This document shows positions 1-6,232 of a stretch of DNA of 25,741 bases, one piece after another (position 1 is the stretch's first letter; each line of letters opens with the position of its first letter). The position numbers were made by a program, and so were the translations under genes. Under the pieces are notes generated by a model. It was not told where the DNA came from. It did no database searches and saw only the letters and a list, made by a program, of their open reading frames with translations. The stretch spans positions 1 through 25,741 of the forward strand of contig CAJKEB010000025.1 of assembly GCA_905198865.1 (NCBI GenBank), in the 5' to 3' direction. Origin of the DNA: an uncultured Eubacteriales bacterium (lineage in GTDB: Bacteria; Bacillota; Clostridia; Monoglobales; Monoglobaceae).

Positions 1-10
1 AAAAACCCAT

Positions 11-15
11 CCTCC
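11..15 (-). promoter_or_regulatory. Possible ribosome-binding site of a gene starting beyond the left edge
   Basis: On the minus strand GGAGG occurs about 60 nt downstream of the start predicted from the promoter at 82-110. No convincing start codon at suitable spacing remains inside the window, so the start would lie just left of position 1. An ATG directly abutting the GGAGG is too close to be used. The only support is the motif and its position relative to the promoter. Confidence 0.35.
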
Positions 16-81
16 GATCCCGTTCATTAAATCGAAAGACAGGTTTATTTATTGTTTTGAGTTTAAAAATTTCTTTTTATT

Positions 82-110
82 ATTATAATCTCAGAAAACA
101 GCTTTTTCAA
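82..110 (-). promoter_or_regulatory. Minus-strand promoter reading off the left edge
   Basis: Read on the minus strand, a -35 box TTGAAA (110 to 105) is separated by exactly 17 bp from a consensus -10 box TATAAT (87 to 82). The predicted start is near position 75, so transcription runs leftward out of the window. It lies downstream of the Gx gene, so it should serve a separate gene whose coding region begins beyond position 1. A GGAGG at 15 to 11 fits as that gene's ribosome site. Confidence 0.6.
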
Positions 111-159
111 GGTTAAATTTAAACAAATAAATTAAATTATTTTGTGCAAAATATATAAT

Positions 160-175
160 TATCAGTTCGCTGATA
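160..175 (-). terminator. Weak candidate terminator of the NusG_II-Gx transcript
   Basis: TATCAG and CTGATA form a perfect 6-bp stem with a 4-nt loop. On the minus strand it is followed by an AT-rich tract ending in TTTT. It sits between the Gx stop codon and the next minus-strand promoter, where a terminator would be expected. The stem is short and AT-rich, so this is tentative. Confidence 0.3.
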
Positions 176-226
176 TAGATAATTTCTGCAATATTTCAAC
201 AACGTTTCAAAAATATTACAAATGTA

Positions 227-742
227 TTACAACAAGAGCTTTCTGAAGGTATTCCCGGATTTTTTTATCACAATCTGAACGCACAATCCGATAAATGTTC
301 CTGTGATTATGCCGGCAATTATTAAATGCGGAAGATAAAAGAATACGCCTGCGGTCATTGTTATCAAAGCTGCGACAGCGATTTGCGTTATATTATGAAT
401 AACAGCGCCTATAACGCTCACTGTCCAAAGATTTTCAAGAGGCAGAAGCTTAACCAGAATTATTTCTGCAAGCAGGCACAGTATTCCTCCGGACATGCTG
501 TAAGCGAGCGTCATAATCTGACCGCTGAAGATGCTGCCCAGAGTTACTCTCAGCACCAATATTGTAAACGCGTCTTTCGGACCCATTATAACAAGTGCAA
601 AAAGCGTGATTATGTTTGAAAGACCAAGCTTGATTCCGGGTATGGCGACAAGCGGCGGAATTTGATTTTCAATCACGAAAATGGTCAGCGCAACAGCTGT
701 AAGCGCACCGACTGAGACTAAGCGTTTCGGTTTATGCTTCAT
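227..742 (-). CDS. Gx-family integral membrane transporter (EetB-like)
   Basis: The 171-residue protein is strongly hydrophobic, with about five membrane segments. It has the IPGIKLGLSNIITLFAL signature near residues 34-50 that marks the Gx transporter family, often misnamed heptaprenyl diphosphate synthase component I. Gx proteins resemble ECF-type substrate-binding membrane subunits. In flavin-based extracellular electron transfer loci, to my knowledge, the EetB component is of this type. I chose ATG at 742-740 because AGGAG (756-752) lies 9 nt upstream; a TTG six bases earlier would leave too little spacing. It follows the NusG_II gene by 53 nt and almost certainly shares its transcript. 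The substrate cannot be read from the sequence. The family is confident; the electron-transfer role is inference, since no FMN-binding, ApbE or Ndh2 gene is visible. Confidence 0.85.
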   Translation of the reverse strand: MKHKPKRLVSVGALTAVALTIFVIENQIPPLVAIPGIKLGLSNIITLFALVIMGPKDAFTILVLRVTLGSIFSGQIMTLAYSMSGGILCLLAEIILVKLLPLENLWTVSVIGAVIHNITQIAVAALITMTAGVFFYLPHLIIAGIITGTFIGLCVQIVIKKSGNTFRKLLL

Positions 743-776
743 TAACAAATTCTCCTAAATAACAAATTCTCCTAAA
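743..776 (-). repeat. Two perfect 17-bp tandem copies that duplicate a Shine-Dalgarno site
   Basis: The 17-mer TAACAAATTCTCCTAAA (plus strand) occurs at 743-759 and again, with no change, at 760-776. On the minus strand each copy carries AGGAG, so the Gx gene has two in-line ribosome sites. The proximal one is at 9-nt spacing. The distal one is followed by a TTG that would open an eight-codon frame whose TAA stop overlaps the Gx ATG. Confidence 0.9.
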
Positions 777-795
777 ATACAAATTTAAATCTGAA

Positions 796-1185
796 TTATC
801 TGCCGGTTACGGCGTCAACCTCCGGCGGGGTTTGTCCGTCGTCTTTAACAATTCTTACAACCAGCTTGTGAGGGAGGCAAACGATTGGATATATTCCGTT
901 CGTGATTTCCCCTTGTTTGACGCAGAGCCTGTCCGGACAGTCGGCATCTGATACTGAGATGGCGCCATGCTCGATATGGACGGTGTTTGTTCCGCCGTCC
1001 GGCGAGCTGATGATTATGTCTTCAGGTTCGGTAATCCGGCTTAGATTTATTGTTTTTATGACTGTTCCGTCCTGAACAATTTCGGCAGTTGTTTCATCCG
1101 ATGAAATACGGCTGAAAAAACAGATTGAGGTTGCGGATACAGCTAAAATTAAAGCAAATACTATTATAAATACCCGATTTTTCAT
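796..1185 (-). CDS. NusG domain II-containing protein (EetA-like)
   Basis: This 129-residue protein starts with a membrane anchor (hydrophobic at about residues 5-25) followed by a small extracytoplasmic domain. The segment DCPDRLCVKQGEI and then YPIVCLPHKLVV (about residues 82-112) is the typical core of the NusG_II family, including its CPDxLC pair and a third cysteine. Despite the name, the protein lacks the NusG N-terminal domain and is not a transcription factor. NusG_II proteins commonly sit next to Gx transporters in Bacillota, as here, and the pair corresponds to EetA/EetB of flavin-based electron-export loci. ATG at 1185-1183 is preceded by GGAGG (1201-1197) at 11 nt. Transcription should start from the promoter at 1256-1284. 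The domain call is firm; the electron-transfer role is inferred from family context. Confidence 0.85.
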   Translation of the reverse strand: MKNRVFIIVFALILAVSATSICFFSRISSDETTAEIVQDGTVIKTINLSRITEPEDIIISSPDGGTNTVHIEHGAISVSDADCPDRLCVKQGEITNGIYPIVCLPHKLVVRIVKDDGQTPPEVDAVTGR

Positions 1186-1255
1186 AACTTATCATACCTC
1201 CGGGATATGCTGGGTTAAAATTTTTTATAACTTGTTTTACGTATCAGCAAGCTTA

Positions 1256-1284
1256 ATTTTATAGGTTTTTGTTGCTTTTGTCAA
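1256..1284 (-). promoter_or_regulatory. Promoter for the NusG_II-Gx transcript
   Basis: On the minus strand a perfect -35 box TTGACA (1284 to 1279) and a -10 box TAAAAT (1261 to 1256) are separated by 17 bp. The predicted start near 1249 gives a 5' leader of about 63 nt before the NusG_II ATG. It is back-to-back with the plus-strand promoter at 1338-1366; the two -35 boxes are about 53 bp apart. Confidence 0.75.
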
Positions 1285-1337
1285 GATTTTGTAAAGCGCG
1301 GCGAAATCTTTTGTTATATTTCTTATCGAATTAGGTC

Positions 1338-1366
1338 TTGTCTTAATTTGACGAAAATGATATACT
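1338..1366 (+). promoter_or_regulatory. Extended -10 promoter upstream of pncB
   Basis: TTGTCT (1338-1343), a 17-bp spacer and TATACT (1361-1366) form a sigma-A-like promoter. TG at 1358-1359 gives the extended -10 form TGnTATACT. The predicted start is near 1373, leaving about 100 nt of leader before pncB. A nearby TTGACG (1349-1354) pairs only with a poor -10 (TTTGAT), so I prefer the first assignment. Confidence 0.6.
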
Positions 1367-1399
1367 GTTATTTGATTAGAAGTATGTTAAGGAGATTCT

Positions 1400-1474
1400 T
1401 TGTCAAAAATTAATATACACCTATTAATTATTTACGCAGTATGTGGGTGTGCAGGTTTAGGAGATGCGGTTTAG
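1400..1474 (+). CDS. Candidate 24-codon leader ORF before pncB
   Basis: A TTG codon at 1400 follows AAGGAG (1389-1394) at 5-nt spacing and opens 24 sense codons ending with TAG at 1472-1474, two bases before the pncB ATG. The peptide would be hydrophobic in the middle (IHLLIIYAVCGCAG). The pncB ribosome site AGGAG (1459-1463) lies inside this frame, so translation of the leader could expose or occlude it. The evidence is only a good ribosome site, an otherwise unexplained position and near-abutting stop and start codons. It may not be translated. Confidence 0.27.
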   Translation: MSKINIHLLIIYAVCGCAGLGDAV

Positions 1475-1476
1475 TA

Positions 1477-2907
1477 ATGAATTACACTATGCTTACTGAT
1501 TTTTATGAAATCACTATGGCTAACGGTTATTTAAAATGCGGCATGGGTGACAGAATTGCATATTTTGATATGTATTTTCGTCAGGCTCCCGACAGGGCAG
1601 GCTTTGCCATTATGGCAGGCGTTCAGCAGCTTATTGAGTATCTTAATAACTTAGAGTTCAGCAAAGAGGATATTGAATATTTGCGTTCAAAGAATATGTT
1701 CTGCGAGGAGTTTCTTGATTATCTCTCGACATTTAAGTTTGAATGTGATGTCTGGGCGGTGCCTGAGGGTACGCCGATATTCCCGAATGAGCCTATTGTC
1801 ACTGTAAGAGGTCCGATAATTCAGGCGCAGTTTGTTGAAACAATGGTTCTGCTTACGGTTAACCATCAGAGCCTGATTGCTACAAAGAGTCACCGTATAG
1901 TGAGCGCTGCAAACGGTATACCTGTTATGGAGTTCGGTTCAAGGCGCGCGCAGGGTTATGACGGGGCGATTTACGGCGCAAGAGCCGCATATATAGGCGG
2001 CGTTGCAGGAACCGCATGTACTATATCAGATCAGATGTTCGGCGTTCCGGCGCTCGGAACCATGGCGCACAGCTGGGTTCAGAGCTTTGACAGTGAATAT
2101 GACGCATTTACGGCATACGCAAAGTGCTATCCCGAAAACTGTACGCTGCTTGTTGATACCTATAATGTGTTAAAGAGCGGTGTGCCGAACGCGATTCGCG
2201 TGTTTAATGAAGTTTTAAAGCCGCTCGGCATCAAAAAATGCGGTATACGTATTGACAGCGGCGATATAACATATCTTTCAAAAAAGGCGAGAGTGATGCT
2301 TGATGAAGCAGGTTGGGAAAGCGCAGGTATATGCGTTTCCAACTCACTTGATGAATACATCATACGCGATATTTTGCAGCAGGGGGCAAAAATTGATTCC
2401 TTCGGCGTAGGCGAAAGGCTTATTACGTCAAAGTCGGAGCCTGTTTTCGGCGGGGTGTACAAGCTTGTCGCCACTGAGGAGAACGGCGAAATTATACCTA
2501 AGATAAAGATAAGCGAGAATGTTCAGAAAATCACAAATCCGTATTTCAAGAAGGTTATAAGGCTTTATTCAAAAGAAAGCGGAATGGCAATAGCTGATGT
2601 TCTTACGACTTATGATGAGGTAATTGATGAGAGCAAGCCGTATGAGATTTTTGATCCGCAAAACACCTGGAAACGTAAAACTGTTACGAATTTTAAGGCG
2701 GTTGAGCTTCAGGTTCCGATATTCAAGAGCGGCAAGCTCGTATACAATTCGCCTGAGCTGCAAGAGATAAAAGAATATGCTGAAAAATCACTTGCTCTTA
2801 TCTGGGACGAGGTTAAACGCTTTGAAAATCCTCAGACATATTTTGTTGACTTATCGCAGAAGCTTTGGGATATCAGATATGAACTGCTCAAGCGTAACAA
2901 CAAGTAA
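1477..2907 (+). CDS. pncB: Nicotinate phosphoribosyltransferase
   Basis: Cytosolic NAD-salvage enzyme that joins nicotinate to PRPP, with ATP hydrolysis, to give nicotinate mononucleotide. Family hallmarks over 476 residues are the N-terminal LTDFYEITMANGYL (6-19), FGSRRAQG (153-160), the GTMAHSW segment (194-200) holding the conserved histidine, and GIRIDSGD near 265. The C-terminal extension gives the usual length of the bacterial long form. I chose ATG at 1477, preceded by AGGAG at 13 nt, over an in-frame ATG at 1441 because homologues begin with this LTDFYEITMANGY block and the 1441 start has no ribosome site. It sits 84 bp before prs, whose product is its co-substrate, which suggests linked expression. 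Function is secure. Confidence 0.95.
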   Translation: MNYTMLTDFYEITMANGYLKCGMGDRIAYFDMYFRQAPDRAGFAIMAGVQQLIEYLNNLEFSKEDIEYLRSKNMFCEEFLDYLSTFKFECDVWAVPEGTPIFPNEPIVTVRGPIIQAQFVETMVLLTVNHQSLIATKSHRIVSAANGIPVMEFGSRRAQGYDGAIYGARAAYIGGVAGTACTISDQMFGVPALGTMAHSWVQSFDSEYDAFTAYAKCYPENCTLLVDTYNVLKSGVPNAIRVFNEVLKPLGIKKCGIRIDSGDITYLSKKARVMLDEAGWESAGICVSNSLDEYIIRDILQQGAKIDSFGVGERLITSKSEPVFGGVYKLVATEENGEIIPKIKISENVQKITNPYFKKVIRLYSKESGMAIADVLTTYDEVIDESKPYEIFDPQNTWKRKTVTNFKAVELQVPIFKSGKLVYNSPELQEIKEYAEKSLALIWDEVKRFENPQTYFVDLSQKLWDIRYELLKRNNK

Positions 2908-2934
2908 AATAATAAATTTTGCTTGGCTGCTTTA

Positions 2935-2966
2935 TTGTATTTATTAAACTCGTGAATAATTATAAT
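2935..2966 (+). promoter_or_regulatory. Weak candidate promoter before prs
   Basis: A perfect -10 box TATAAT lies at 2961-2966 in the 84-bp gap between pncB and prs. The best -35 match, TTGTAT (2935-2940), is 20 bp away, longer than optimal. A start near 2973 would precede the ribosome site AAAGG (2977-2981) very closely. Read-through from pncB is equally possible, since I see no terminator in the gap. Confidence 0.3.
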
Positions 2967-2991
2967 TTTTATATAGAAAGGTACTATAAAG

Positions 2992-4158
2992 ATGCAACAA
3001 AATCCTGTAGAATCTTACAATCTTGGTAGACTTGGTATTATTGGTATGAAGGGCTGTGAGGATATAGCCGAAAAGGTGAATGCTCACCTTAAAAAGTTCA
3101 ATGAGGACAACGATTCCGACATTGACAGCTTTTTAATTCCTACGAACTGTCCCAGGTTCGGTACGGGTGAAGCAAAGGCTGTTATCTCTCATTCTGTCAG
3201 AACGTATGATATTCATATTATCGTTGACCCGTTTAACTACGGTGTTACTTATAATATGTACGGCAAAGAGCACCCGATGAGTCCGGATGACCATTATCAG
3301 GATTTAAAGAGAGTTATTTCGGCTATCGGCGGCAAGGCAAAGCGTATTACTGTTATTATGCCTATGCTCTACGAGGGCAGACAGCATAGAAGAGTTGCGA
3401 GAGAGTCGCTTGACTGTGCAATGATGCTCCAGGAGCTGGCTAATATGGGAGTTGACAATATCCTGACGTTTGATGCGCACGATTCAAGGGTTCAAAATGC
3501 AATTCCGCTCAGAAGCTTTGAGAATGTACGTCCGACATATCAGATGATTAAGGCATGCCTTAATTATAATTCCGATATTATTTTAGATACGGACAATACG
3601 CTTATCGTATCGCCTGACGAGGGGGCAATGGGCAGGTGTATGTACTATTCGTCCGTTCTCGGCATGGATCTTGGTACGTTCTATAAGAGAAGAGATTATT
3701 CAAGGGTTGTAAACGGCAAAAATCCGATCGTAGCCCATGAGTTCCTGGGCAAAGACATCACCGATAAAAACGTAATCGTGGTAGACGACATGATTGCATC
3801 CGGCGAGTCGATGCTTGATGTTGCACACGAACTCAAAAAGAGAAAAGCTAAGAGGATTATAGTATTTTCATCTTTCGGTTTGTTTACTGAGGGTGTTGAT
3901 AAGTTTAATCAGGCATATGAACAAGGCATGATTGACGCTGTATTTACTACAAATCTTGTTTACAGACGCCCTGAGCTTAAGGATTGTGAGTGGTATCACG
4001 AGGTTGATATGTCGAAGTTCATCGCACTTATTATCAAAAAGATAAACGAGGACAAGTCTATAAGTGAATTGCTTACGCCGATTTGCAGAATTAATAACAT
4101 TCTTGAAAAGTACAGAGATATTGAAAATAAAAAGTACAGACATATTGAGAGCAAATAG
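2992..4158 (+). CDS. prs: Ribose-phosphate pyrophosphokinase, long divergent form
   Basis: Makes PRPP from ribose 5-phosphate and ATP, the precursor for nucleotides, NAD, histidine and tryptophan. The sequence is far from the standard ~315-residue enzyme (388 residues), but the landmarks align. PMLYEGRQHRR (124-134) matches the ATP-binding PYxxxARQDR block, TFDAHDSRVQNAIP (159-172) the DLHxxQIQGFF-IP region, FYKRRDYSR (230-238) the catalytic KRR loop, and VIVVDDMIASGES (261-273) the ribose-phosphate loop. Atypical features are the N-terminal GRLGIIGMKGCEDIA and Ala-Ser in place of Asp-Thr in the PRPP loop. This longer form is known in Clostridia. It follows pncB and precedes miaB by 41 bp. 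PRPP synthesis is the best call; a changed pyrophosphoryl acceptor cannot be excluded. Confidence 0.85.
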   Translation: MQQNPVESYNLGRLGIIGMKGCEDIAEKVNAHLKKFNEDNDSDIDSFLIPTNCPRFGTGEAKAVISHSVRTYDIHIIVDPFNYGVTYNMYGKEHPMSPDDHYQDLKRVISAIGGKAKRITVIMPMLYEGRQHRRVARESLDCAMMLQELANMGVDNILTFDAHDSRVQNAIPLRSFENVRPTYQMIKACLNYNSDIILDTDNTLIVSPDEGAMGRCMYYSSVLGMDLGTFYKRRDYSRVVNGKNPIVAHEFLGKDITDKNVIVVDDMIASGESMLDVAHELKKRKAKRIIVFSSFGLFTEGVDKFNQAYEQGMIDAVFTTNLVYRRPELKDCEWYHEVDMSKFIALIIKKINEDKSISELLTPICRINNILEKYRDIENKKYRHIESK

Positions 4159-4199
4159 AAATAAGCAGTATATTTGAAATATATTTTTAAAATTATATT

Positions 4200-5636
4200 A
4201 TGGAAAACAAATCTAAATCAGAAAACAGACATATCAGCAGTGAGGAAATGCAGAAGCAGAGTGACTTTATTGCAAAAATCAGAGCTTTAAACTCACAAAA
4301 GGAAACAGCTCCGAGGGCTTTTGTCGAGACCTATGGCTGTCAGCAGAACGAGAGCGATTCCGAAAAGATAAAGGGAATGCTTGCTGATATGGGCTATGAG
4401 TTATGCAACGAAACAGACTCGGCTGACCTGGTTCTTTATAACACATGCGCCGTGCGTGAAAACGCTGAGCTTCGTGTATTCGGGAACTTAGGTGCGCTTA
4501 AACACAAGAAGCGCAGAAAGCCTGATATGTTAATCGGCGTGTGTGGCTGTATGATGCAGCAGGAGCATATCGCAAATACAATAAAGTCAAAATACAGGCA
4601 TGTTGACATGGTTTTCGGTACTCATGCGCTTTATCGTTTCCCTCAGATTTTGAGCGAGGCAATGGAAAAACAAAGAGTGTTTGATATTGAGAACGAGACA
4701 GGTTCGATTTTTGAAAATATTTCCGTGAAGCGCGACAAGCCGCCGCTTGCAAAGGTTCCGATAATGTATGGCTGCAATAATTTTTGCACATACTGTATCG
4801 TGCCTTATGTCAGAGGCAGAGAACGCAGCAGAAGCGCAGAGGATATTTTAAGCGAGTGCCGCGAAGTTGCAGAACAAGGCTATAAGGAAATCATGCTTCT
4901 CGGTCAGAACGTTAACTCATACGGCAATGACCTCAGCGAGGGTCTTAAATTTCATGAGCTTCTGCGTGAGGTGTGCAAAATTGACGGTATTGAGCGGGTT
5001 CGGTTTATGACAAGCCACCCTAAGGATATTTCTGACGAGCTTATCCAGGCAATGGCTGAGGAAAAGAAAATTTGCAAGCAGCTTCATCTCCCTGTTCAAT
5101 CGGGTTCGGATAAGGTGCTTAAGGATATGAACCGAAAGTATACAAGAGCGCAGTATCTTGAAAAGCTTGCAAAGGTTCGCCGTGCAATGCCCGATATTGT
5201 TTTGACAACCGATATAATTGTCGGATTTCCGACTGAAACTCAGGAGGATTTTGATGATACTCTGAGTGTCCTCAAAGAAGCGGAATACGACATGATATTT
5301 TCGTTTATATATTCAAAGCGTAAGGGAACGCCGGCAGCAGAAATGCCCGACAGCCTCACCGACGAACAAAAGCACAGAAATTTTGATGAGATGCTCAGGG
5401 TTCAGAATGAGATTTCAAAACGCAAAAACGACGCATATGTCGGCAGGACAGAGGAGGTTCTTGTCGAGGGTGTAAGCAAAACGAATTCCGACACTCTGAC
5501 CGGCAGAACAGAGGGCGGAAAGGTTGTAAACTTTTCGTTTTCAGGCAGCGGCCTTAAGGCTGACGAGCTTATCGGAACCATGCAGAAGGTAAAAATTACT
5601 CAGGCGCAGACATGGTCGTTGTTTGGCGAGCTGTGA
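4200..5636 (+). CDS. miaB: tRNA (N6-isopentenyl adenosine(37)-C2)-methylthiotransferase
   Basis: Radical-SAM enzyme that adds a methylthio group to i6A37 of tRNAs reading UNN codons, the step after MiaA (encoded at 10998). Domain order over 478 residues: the MTTase N-terminal domain with cluster cysteines in ETYGCQQNESD (C47), NTCAVREN (C83) and VCGCM (C115 or C117). The radical-SAM CxxxCxxC motif is in YGCNNFCTYC (C192, C196, C199), and a C-terminal TRAM domain starts near 410. The NTCAVRE motif fits MiaB rather than MtaB or RimO. The ATG at 4200 has no clear Shine-Dalgarno, so coupling to prs 41 bp upstream or a later start such as the ATG at 4248 is possible. All cluster ligands are present, so the enzyme should be active. 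Confidence 0.95.
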   Translation: MENKSKSENRHISSEEMQKQSDFIAKIRALNSQKETAPRAFVETYGCQQNESDSEKIKGMLADMGYELCNETDSADLVLYNTCAVRENAELRVFGNLGALKHKKRRKPDMLIGVCGCMMQQEHIANTIKSKYRHVDMVFGTHALYRFPQILSEAMEKQRVFDIENETGSIFENISVKRDKPPLAKVPIMYGCNNFCTYCIVPYVRGRERSRSAEDILSECREVAEQGYKEIMLLGQNVNSYGNDLSEGLKFHELLREVCKIDGIERVRFMTSHPKDISDELIQAMAEEKKICKQLHLPVQSGSDKVLKDMNRKYTRAQYLEKLAKVRRAMPDIVLTTDIIVGFPTETQEDFDDTLSVLKEAEYDMIFSFIYSKRKGTPAAEMPDSLTDEQKHRNFDEMLRVQNEISKRKNDAYVGRTEEVLVEGVSKTNSDTLTGRTEGGKVVNFSFSGSGLKADELIGTMQKVKITQAQTWSLFGEL

Positions 5637-5797
5637 CAGACTTGCGCGTTATAAGTTGAACAAATTTTTGTATAACAAGCGGACAACTGAGCAGAAACAG
5701 ACGTATAAGGTGTATTGTTAGCTTTAGCAGTTATGGTATATCAGATTAACATATAGAATACAAACCCTTAGAGTTTGGTAAAAAAGGAGATAAAAAG

Positions 5798-6196
5798 ATG
5801 ACAAATCAGGAAGCAATATTTGAAAAAGCAAGAGAACTCGGTGAGCTTATCAAAATAAGTCCTATCAAACAGAAGGCTGATGAAACGAGCAAGAAACTGC
5901 TCAGCGATGCAGAAGCAAAAACTTTGATTGACGGCTACAACAGAACGAGAGAACAAAAGATGATGGAATTCAAAGATAAGCAGCCAACGCCCGAGGAGGC
6001 ACAGCAGGTAAATCAGTTCCTTCAAGAGGAATTCGAAAAGATTGCGTCAAACGCAACTATTAAAGAATACCTTGAGGCAGCGAGAGATTACGAAATGCTC
6101 CTCGGTCAGATGGATAGCATTTTAAAGCATTTCATTGTCGGAGAGGAAGAACACAGCTGCGGCGGTTCATGCTCAACCTGCGGAGGCTGCCATTAA
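5798..6196 (+). CDS. YlbF/YmcA-family (RicA-like) protein with a four-cysteine tail
   Basis: A 132-residue, mostly alpha-helical protein of the YlbF/YmcA family. It lies between miaB and mutS, the place held by ricA (ymcA) in Bacillus subtilis. There RicA, RicF and RicT form a complex that carries Fe-S clusters and supports RNase Y-dependent mRNA maturation. Residues 1-110 are the helical family domain (EKARELGELIKISPIKQKADE onward). The tail carries Cys121, Cys125, Cys128 and Cys131 in a Gly/Ser-rich CX3CX2CX2C pattern, suited to bind a cluster or metal. ATG at 5798 follows AAAGGAG at good spacing. The 161-bp gap from miaB has no clear promoter or terminator. The family is confident; cluster binding and any link to MiaB are inference. 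Confidence 0.8.
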   Translation: MTNQEAIFEKARELGELIKISPIKQKADETSKKLLSDAEAKTLIDGYNRTREQKMMEFKDKQPTPEEAQQVNQFLQEEFEKIASNATIKEYLEAARDYEMLLGQMDSILKHFIVGEEEHSCGGSCSTCGGCH

Positions 6197-6232
6197 TCTT
6201 TAAAAATCCGGTGCGAAATAGGAGTGAAACCG

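Noticed and set aside
4172..4192. AT-only inverted repeat TATATTTGAAATATA before miaB as a terminator
   Set aside because: It has no GC pairs and is too weak to terminate. The gap is only 41 bp and read-through to miaB is expected.
5637..5797. Promoter or second mobile element in the miaB to ricA-like gap
   Set aside because: The best -10 (TATAAG) lacks a good -35. The GTTATA/TATAAC repeat is only 6 bp, without matching flanking duplications.
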